A stretch of DNA of 64,000 nucleotides, taken from NCBI GenBank assembly GCA_023421395.1, contig JAEZTL010000003.1, positions 124,001 through 188,000 of the forward strand. Reading direction: 5' to 3'. Of this stretch, positions 60,376 to 64,000 are shown piece by piece. How positions within the stretch are numbered: position 1 is the stretch's first letter; each line of letters begins with the position of its first letter. A program made the translations under genes and the position numbers. This stretch comes from Bacillota bacterium (GTDB lineage: Bacteria > Bacillota > Clostridia > Christensenellales > Aristaeellaceae). The notes under the pieces are model-generated. The model did no database searches. It saw only the letters and a list, made by a program, of their open reading frames with translations, and was not told the origin of the DNA.

Positions 60376-62253
60376 TTACGCCTCCTTTACCGCGTGGAAT
60401 GGGCAGGCCGAAACGCACGCGCCGCAGCGCACGCACTTCCGGCCGTCGATCCGGAAGGGCTCTTTGATCTTCCCCTCGATGGCTCCGGCGGGGCAGACGC
60501 GCGCGCACTTCGAGCAGCCCCTGCAGGCCGCGGCGTCGATCGCGAAGCGCTTCAGTTTCTTGCACGCGCCCGCGGGGCAGCGCTTTTCGCGGATGTGGGC
60601 CTCGTATTCGTCCCGGAAGCCCGCGATGGTGGACACCACCGGCAGCGGCGCGGTCTTGCCCAGGCCGCAGAGCGCCGTGGCGGAGATCGTATCCGCTAGG
60701 TCCAGAAGCAGCTCGATGTCCCCCTCCTCGCCTTCGCCGGACACGATGCGCTCCAAAATCTCCAGCATGCGCCCCGTGCCCTCGCGGCAGGGCACGCACT
60801 TGCCGCAGGACTCGTTCTGGGTGAAGTTCATGAAGTACCGGGCGACCTCCACCATGCAGGTATGCTCGTCCATGACCACGAGACCGCCGGAGCCGATCAT
60901 CGCGCCCGCTTTTTTGAGGGAGTCGAAGTCCAGCGGCAGGTCCAGGTGCCTTTCCGTCAGGCAGCCGCCGGAGGGACCGCCGATTTGCACGGCTTTAAAG
61001 GCCGCGCCGTCGCGCATGCCGCCGCCGATGTCGAAGATGACCTCTCGGAGCGTCGTGCCCATGGGCACCTCGATGAGGCCGGTATTCTGAATGTTGCCGG
61101 TCAGCGCGAAGGCCTTGGTGCCGGGGGAATTCTCCGTGCCGGTCTTCCGGTATTCGTCCGCGCCGGATTCCACGATCATCGGCACGTTGGCGAAGGTCTC
61201 CACGTTGTTGAGGCAGGTGGGCATGCCGTAGAGGCCGTGCTCCACGGTGCGCGGGGGCTTGACGCGGGGCATGCCGCGCTTGCCCTCGATGGAGGCGGTC
61301 AGCGCGCTGCCCTCGCCGCACACGAAGGCGCCCGCGCCCCGGTTGATGTGGAGGGTGAAGCGAAAGCCGCTGCCCAGCACGTCCTCGCCCAGGAGGCCCC
61401 ACTCGAGCGCCTCGCGGATGGCGGTTCGAAGCCGCTCCACCGCCAGCGGGTACTCCGCGCGCACGTAGATGTAGCCCTCCGACGCGCCGGTGGCCCGCGC
61501 GGCGATCATCATGCCCTCCAGCATCCGGTGGGGGTCGCCCTCCATGATGCTGCGGTCCATGAACGCGCCGGGATCGCCCTCGTCGCCGTTGCAGACGACG
61601 TACTTGACGGGCGAAGTCTGCCTGAGCACCTGGGCCCACTTGCGCCCGGCGGGGAAGCCGCCGCCGCCCCGGCCCCGGAGGCCGGCGCGGGACACCTCGT
61701 CCACGATTTCCTCCGGCGTCATTTCAAACAGCGCTTTTTCCAGCGCCCGGTAGCCGCCGTGGGCCAGGTATTCGCGGATGGAGGTGGCGTCGGTGGCGCC
61801 GCAGTGCTCCAGCACCTTGCGCATCTGGCGGCGGTAGAAGGGGATGTCCCGCTGCTTTAAGTAGGCTTGGTCCTGCTGATGGTAAGCCAGGCGCTCCACC
61901 GGCCGGCCGCCGGCGATGGTCTCCGTCACGATCTCGGCGCAGTCGCCCTTTTGTACCCTGGTGTACAGCCAGCCCTCCGGCTCGACGCGCACCAGCGGTC
62001 CCATTTCGCAGAAGCCGTGGCAGCCGCTCTTTTTGAGCCCCACGCTTTCACCGTGGGGCTCCTCCGCCAGTTCGACCGTGAGGGGGATGCCCGCCTCCGC
62101 GATCAGGCGCTGAAATTCGGCGTAGAGGGTCAGCGCGCCGCCCGCCACGCAGCCGGTGCCGGCGCAGACCAGAATCTTCCGGTCCTGAGCGTCAAGGGCG
62201 CGGCGGAAGGCCTCCCGCGCGGTTTGGAGGTCAGACCGGCTGTGAAGCGTCAT
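60376..62253 (-). CDS. hydB: Bifurcating hydrogenase NADH-binding subunit HydB (NuoF-like)
   Basis: A 625-residue subunit that binds FMN and NAD(H). It has an N-terminal thioredoxin-like [2Fe-2S] domain (CAGTGCVAGG and CHGFCEMGP), a NuoF core with GLRGRGGGGFPAGRKW and CNGDEGDPGAFMDR, a [4Fe-4S] site SCGKCVPCREG, and a C-terminal double ferredoxin (CRGCSKCARVCP, CVRCGACVSACP). The added domains are typical of electron-bifurcating HydB. It overlaps hydC by 23 bases and has GGAGGA upstream. Confidence 0.96.
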   Translation of the reverse strand: MTLHSRSDLQTAREAFRRALDAQDRKILVCAGTGCVAGGALTLYAEFQRLIAEAGIPLTVELAEEPHGESVGLKKSGCHGFCEMGPLVRVEPEGWLYTRVQKGDCAEIVTETIAGGRPVERLAYHQQDQAYLKQRDIPFYRRQMRKVLEHCGATDATSIREYLAHGGYRALEKALFEMTPEEIVDEVSRAGLRGRGGGGFPAGRKWAQVLRQTSPVKYVVCNGDEGDPGAFMDRSIMEGDPHRMLEGMMIAARATGASEGYIYVRAEYPLAVERLRTAIREALEWGLLGEDVLGSGFRFTLHINRGAGAFVCGEGSALTASIEGKRGMPRVKPPRTVEHGLYGMPTCLNNVETFANVPMIVESGADEYRKTGTENSPGTKAFALTGNIQNTGLIEVPMGTTLREVIFDIGGGMRDGAAFKAVQIGGPSGGCLTERHLDLPLDFDSLKKAGAMIGSGGLVVMDEHTCMVEVARYFMNFTQNESCGKCVPCREGTGRMLEILERIVSGEGEEGDIELLLDLADTISATALCGLGKTAPLPVVSTIAGFRDEYEAHIREKRCPAGACKKLKRFAIDAAACRGCSKCARVCPAGAIEGKIKEPFRIDGRKCVRCGACVSACPFHAVKEA

Positions 62254-62722
62254 GGGCGGCGTCCTCCTTCAGCGACTGGATCAGCGCGGACGCCTTGTCG
62301 GGCGTCATGGCCGGGTACACCTGGTCATTGACGGTCAAAACCGGCGCGAGGCCGCAAGCCCCCAGACAGGACACGGTCTCCACCGTAAAAAGGCCGTTTT
62401 CGGTGGTCTTTTGTCCGCCGGAAAGGTTCAGGTCGCTCTGCAGCCGTTCGAGGATGGGGATCGAGCGGCGCACGTGGCAGGCGGTGCCGTCGCACACGCG
62501 CAGCACGTACTTCCCCTTGGGCTCCAGCGAGAAATTTTCATAGAACGTGGCCACCGAATAGATCGCGGCCTCGCCCACGCCCAGCGCCCCGGCAAGGTAG
62601 GGGAAGCACTCCCCGGGAAGATAGTGGAGCTGCTCCTGAATGTCCTGAAGGATGGCGATCAGCGCGCCGGGCTTTGCCCCCTGCGCTTTCACCGCGCCTT
62701 CAAACACGGCCTGATGTTGCAT
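62231..62722 (-). CDS. hydC: Bifurcating hydrogenase subunit HydC (NuoE-like)
   Basis: A 163-residue thioredoxin-like [2Fe-2S] subunit of the HydABC complex. The family text includes ILQDIQEQLHYLPGE, YSVATFYENFSL and the Cys ligands in CDGTACHVRRS and SCLGACGLAPV. ATG 62722 has GGGGAGGAAA upstream. The same frame stays open to 63847, but that part is opposed by the phosphatase gene on the same strand and is not translated. The start of hydB lies in its 3' end. Confidence 0.94.
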   Translation of the reverse strand: MQHQAVFEGAVKAQGAKPGALIAILQDIQEQLHYLPGECFPYLAGALGVGEAAIYSVATFYENFSLEPKGKYVLRVCDGTACHVRRSIPILERLQSDLNLSGGQKTTENGLFTVETVSCLGACGLAPVLTVNDQVYPAMTPDKASALIQSLKEDAAHDASQPV

Positions 62723-62745
62723 GCGATTTCCTCCCCGCGTTTTGT

Positions 62746-63909
62746 TTAGAAGTAGCTTATTTTCACGCGCTTGCCCATTTTTTCCAGGCAGGCCGCCATG
62801 GACTGCGCCAGGTGGGCCTTGAAGAGCGCGCCCGCGCCGCCTTCGTTGGCCGGGTTCACCGCGCCCCCCACCAGGAAGCTGACATCCGTCGCCTCGTCGA
62901 TGAGCGAGCGGGCGAGGAGCGACGCGCCGTCCTTCCTGGCGTACCAGTCGGGCGCGATCTCGCCGCCGCCCTGGGCCTTTTCCAGATAGGTCAGCGCCCG
63001 GGCGACGGTCAGCGCGCCCTCGGTGACCAGGTCCACCCCCGCGATGCGGCTGACGGGCGGCACGTCCGGGTCCTCGTAGGCCCCCAGCGGCGTCAGCGGC
63101 GCGTGCAGGTAGCGCGCGGCGACGGCGGCGGTGGTGCCGCCGCAGACGATCTTCATGCCCTCCTTGCCGAAGAGCAGGTTCATCATCGCGGTGTCCTCGG
63201 CCTTTGAGGCGGGCGGACCGAAGGCGACGCTCACCGCGCGCCGGGCCCGAAGGCGCAGCGCCGCCACGGTGGTGTCGTCGCCGGGCTCGCCGCCGTAGAG
63301 GCTCGAGCAGGCGTCCGCGATGGCGGTGGCGTAGGCCTTGGCGGAGCGGTCCGGCCGGTATAGCCCCTGGGCGTAAGCGGCAATGTTCTCCCGCTGCCAG
63401 CCGTAGTTGCGCTCGCGCCCCGCGCCGGCGTAGGTGGCCCCGTCGGAGAGGGCCAGATACACGTCGCCCTCCCGGGCGGTAAAACGGCTCTCCAGAATCG
63501 ACCGGCCCGCGATCTCCCGCCGGAGGGAGGGATAGGACCAGGGCGCGCCGTCCCGGAGCACGATGACCTCCGGGTTGTCGAACTGGATCAGCTGAACCTC
63601 GCGCCCGGGCGTGGCGTGGAGGACGGTGAAGGTAGAGTAGGCGATGCCGCGCTCGCGGCACACGGGCAGCGTGCGGATGACCGTGTCGACGCACTCGTCC
63701 AGCGGCACGCCGCCGGCCACCATGGTGCCCAGAATCTTGGCCGTCAGCGTGGCCAGGATGTTGGCCTTTACGCCGCTGCCCAGGCCGTCCGCCAGCACCA
63801 GCACCAGGTCGTCCGCGTCGCCCACCATTTCCACCCGGTCGCCGCACAGCGTCTCCCCGGCCTTGTTCAGCGACACGTAGCCGGCCTCGGCGCAGAGGTT
63901 GTCATTCAT
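62746..63909 (-). CDS. SpoIIE/PP2C-family serine phosphatase in the hydrogenase operon
   Basis: A 387-residue protein whose first 230 residues form a PP2C-type SpoIIE domain with metal-binding Asp residues in LADGLGSGVKAN, LSDGATYAG and PGDDTTVAAL. The remaining 155 residues have no motif I know (GGTTAAVAARYLHAPL near 255). Such phosphatases often lead hydrogenase operons in clostridia, perhaps in a serine-phosphorylation switch. It precedes hydC by 23 bases and its ATG overlaps the stop of the gene upstream. Confidence 0.88.
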   Translation of the reverse strand: MNDNLCAEAGYVSLNKAGETLCGDRVEMVGDADDLVLVLADGLGSGVKANILATLTAKILGTMVAGGVPLDECVDTVIRTLPVCRERGIAYSTFTVLHATPGREVQLIQFDNPEVIVLRDGAPWSYPSLRREIAGRSILESRFTAREGDVYLALSDGATYAGAGRERNYGWQRENIAAYAQGLYRPDRSAKAYATAIADACSSLYGGEPGDDTTVAALRLRARRAVSVAFGPPASKAEDTAMMNLLFGKEGMKIVCGGTTAAVAARYLHAPLTPLGAYEDPDVPPVSRIAGVDLVTEGALTVARALTYLEKAQGGGEIAPDWYARKDGASLLARSLIDEATDVSFLVGGAVNPANEGGAGALFKAHLAQSMAACLEKMGKRVKISYF

Positions 63910-64000
63910 CGCGCATCGCTTCTTTCAGCCGGGTCAGCGCCAGCTTGGTTTCGGCGGTGGTCTCGCCCAGGAGCGAGGCGATCTCCTGCACCACGCGCAT
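63902..64000 (-). CDS. C-terminal end of a gene upstream of the phosphatase (partial)
   Basis: Only the last 32 codons are inside the window, ending with TGA at 63904-63902, overlapping the phosphatase ATG. The visible peptide is helical (EIASLLGETTAETKLALTRL). In related operons this position is taken by a PAS/Fe-S protein with a hydrogenase-like domain, but this tail is too short to confirm it. Confidence 0.55.
   Translation of the reverse strand: MRVVQEIASLLGETTAETKLALTRLKEAMRDE

Noticed and set aside
62723..63847. In-frame upstream extension of hydC
   Set aside because: It overlaps the phosphatase gene on the same strand and reads as low-complexity Arg/Gly/Ala text; the ribosome site at 62722 gives the true start.

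Overview
The window is high-GC DNA (by eye well above 60 percent) from a strictly anaerobic Gram-positive bacterium. The supporting signs are a flavodiiron protein next to desulfoferrodoxin, a trimeric electron-bifurcating [FeFe] hydrogenase, a LytR-CpsA-Psr protein, many ABC importers with soluble-type signal peptides, and SpoIIE-type phosphatases. This fits Bacillota, class Clostridia, most likely a gut lineage; Ala/Thr/Pro-rich linkers and the signal-peptide style hint at a Christensenellales-like group, but that is inference. I saw no rRNA, tRNA, CRISPR array, transposase or phage gene.

Layout. 1-5127: a dipeptide/nickel-type ABC importer (solute-binding protein cut by the window edge, two permeases, two ATPases), followed by a secreted acidic protein with a chagasin-like motif. 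6309-22336: a purine/urate-type catabolic cluster matching the E. coli ygeW-ygeX-ygeY-hyuA-yqeA-ygfK-ssnA-xdhD region: mocA-like, ssnA, ygfK, hyuA, xdhD, NCS2 permease, diaminopropionate ammonia-lyase, ygeY, ygeW, carbamate kinase. ssnA has a promoter and a leader containing an intrinsic terminator with a possible antiterminator. 22555-26795: a NYN-domain protein, a polar amino acid ABC importer, a P-loop-like protein and a nitroreductase. 26796-27293: a gene-free stretch with a long imperfect palindrome. 27368-33636: a membrane-anchored protein, an LCP protein, two tandem 53/55-residue membrane peptides, and a heterodimeric ABC exporter. 33830-37211: oxygen defence, with desulfoferrodoxin and a 981-residue flavodiiron/four-rubredoxin/NADH oxidoreductase fusion. 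38209-41190: feoA-feoA-feoB plus a Cys-rich small membrane protein, preceded by a promoter and candidate DtxR-type operators. 41340-43394: polysaccharide deacetylase, ASCH protein, EamA transporter. 43757-48507: a complete Liv-type branched-chain amino acid importer. 48835-50153: two uncharacterised proteins. 50483-56033: a second complete dipeptide-type importer. 56323-58327: a His/Cys-repeat protein and an MFS transporter. 58467-64000: an operon for a bifurcating hydrogenase (HydC, HydB, HydA), a small [2Fe-2S] protein and a PP2C/SpoIIE phosphatase.

How it fits together. The metabolism points to an amino-acid, peptide and purine fermenter. Purines would enter by the NCS2 permease, be processed by Mo- and Fe-S-dependent enzymes (XdhD, YgfK) and amidohydrolases (SsnA, HyuA), then by YgeX, YgeY and YgeW, with carbamoyl phosphate yielding ATP through carbamate kinase. 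Reductant would leave as hydrogen through HydABC, and oxygen exposure would be handled by the flavodiiron fusion and superoxide reductase.

The most unusual non-coding signal is a dispersed intergenic element found three times (19811-19985 and 56077-56252 on plus, 52083-52220 on minus). Its hairpin stems differ in sequence but keep their pairing around a conserved CAGTGYGCRYACTG apex, which indicates a structured RNA or DNA family. All four importers also carry a strong hairpin immediately after their binding-protein gene or, in the last case, a copy of this element there.
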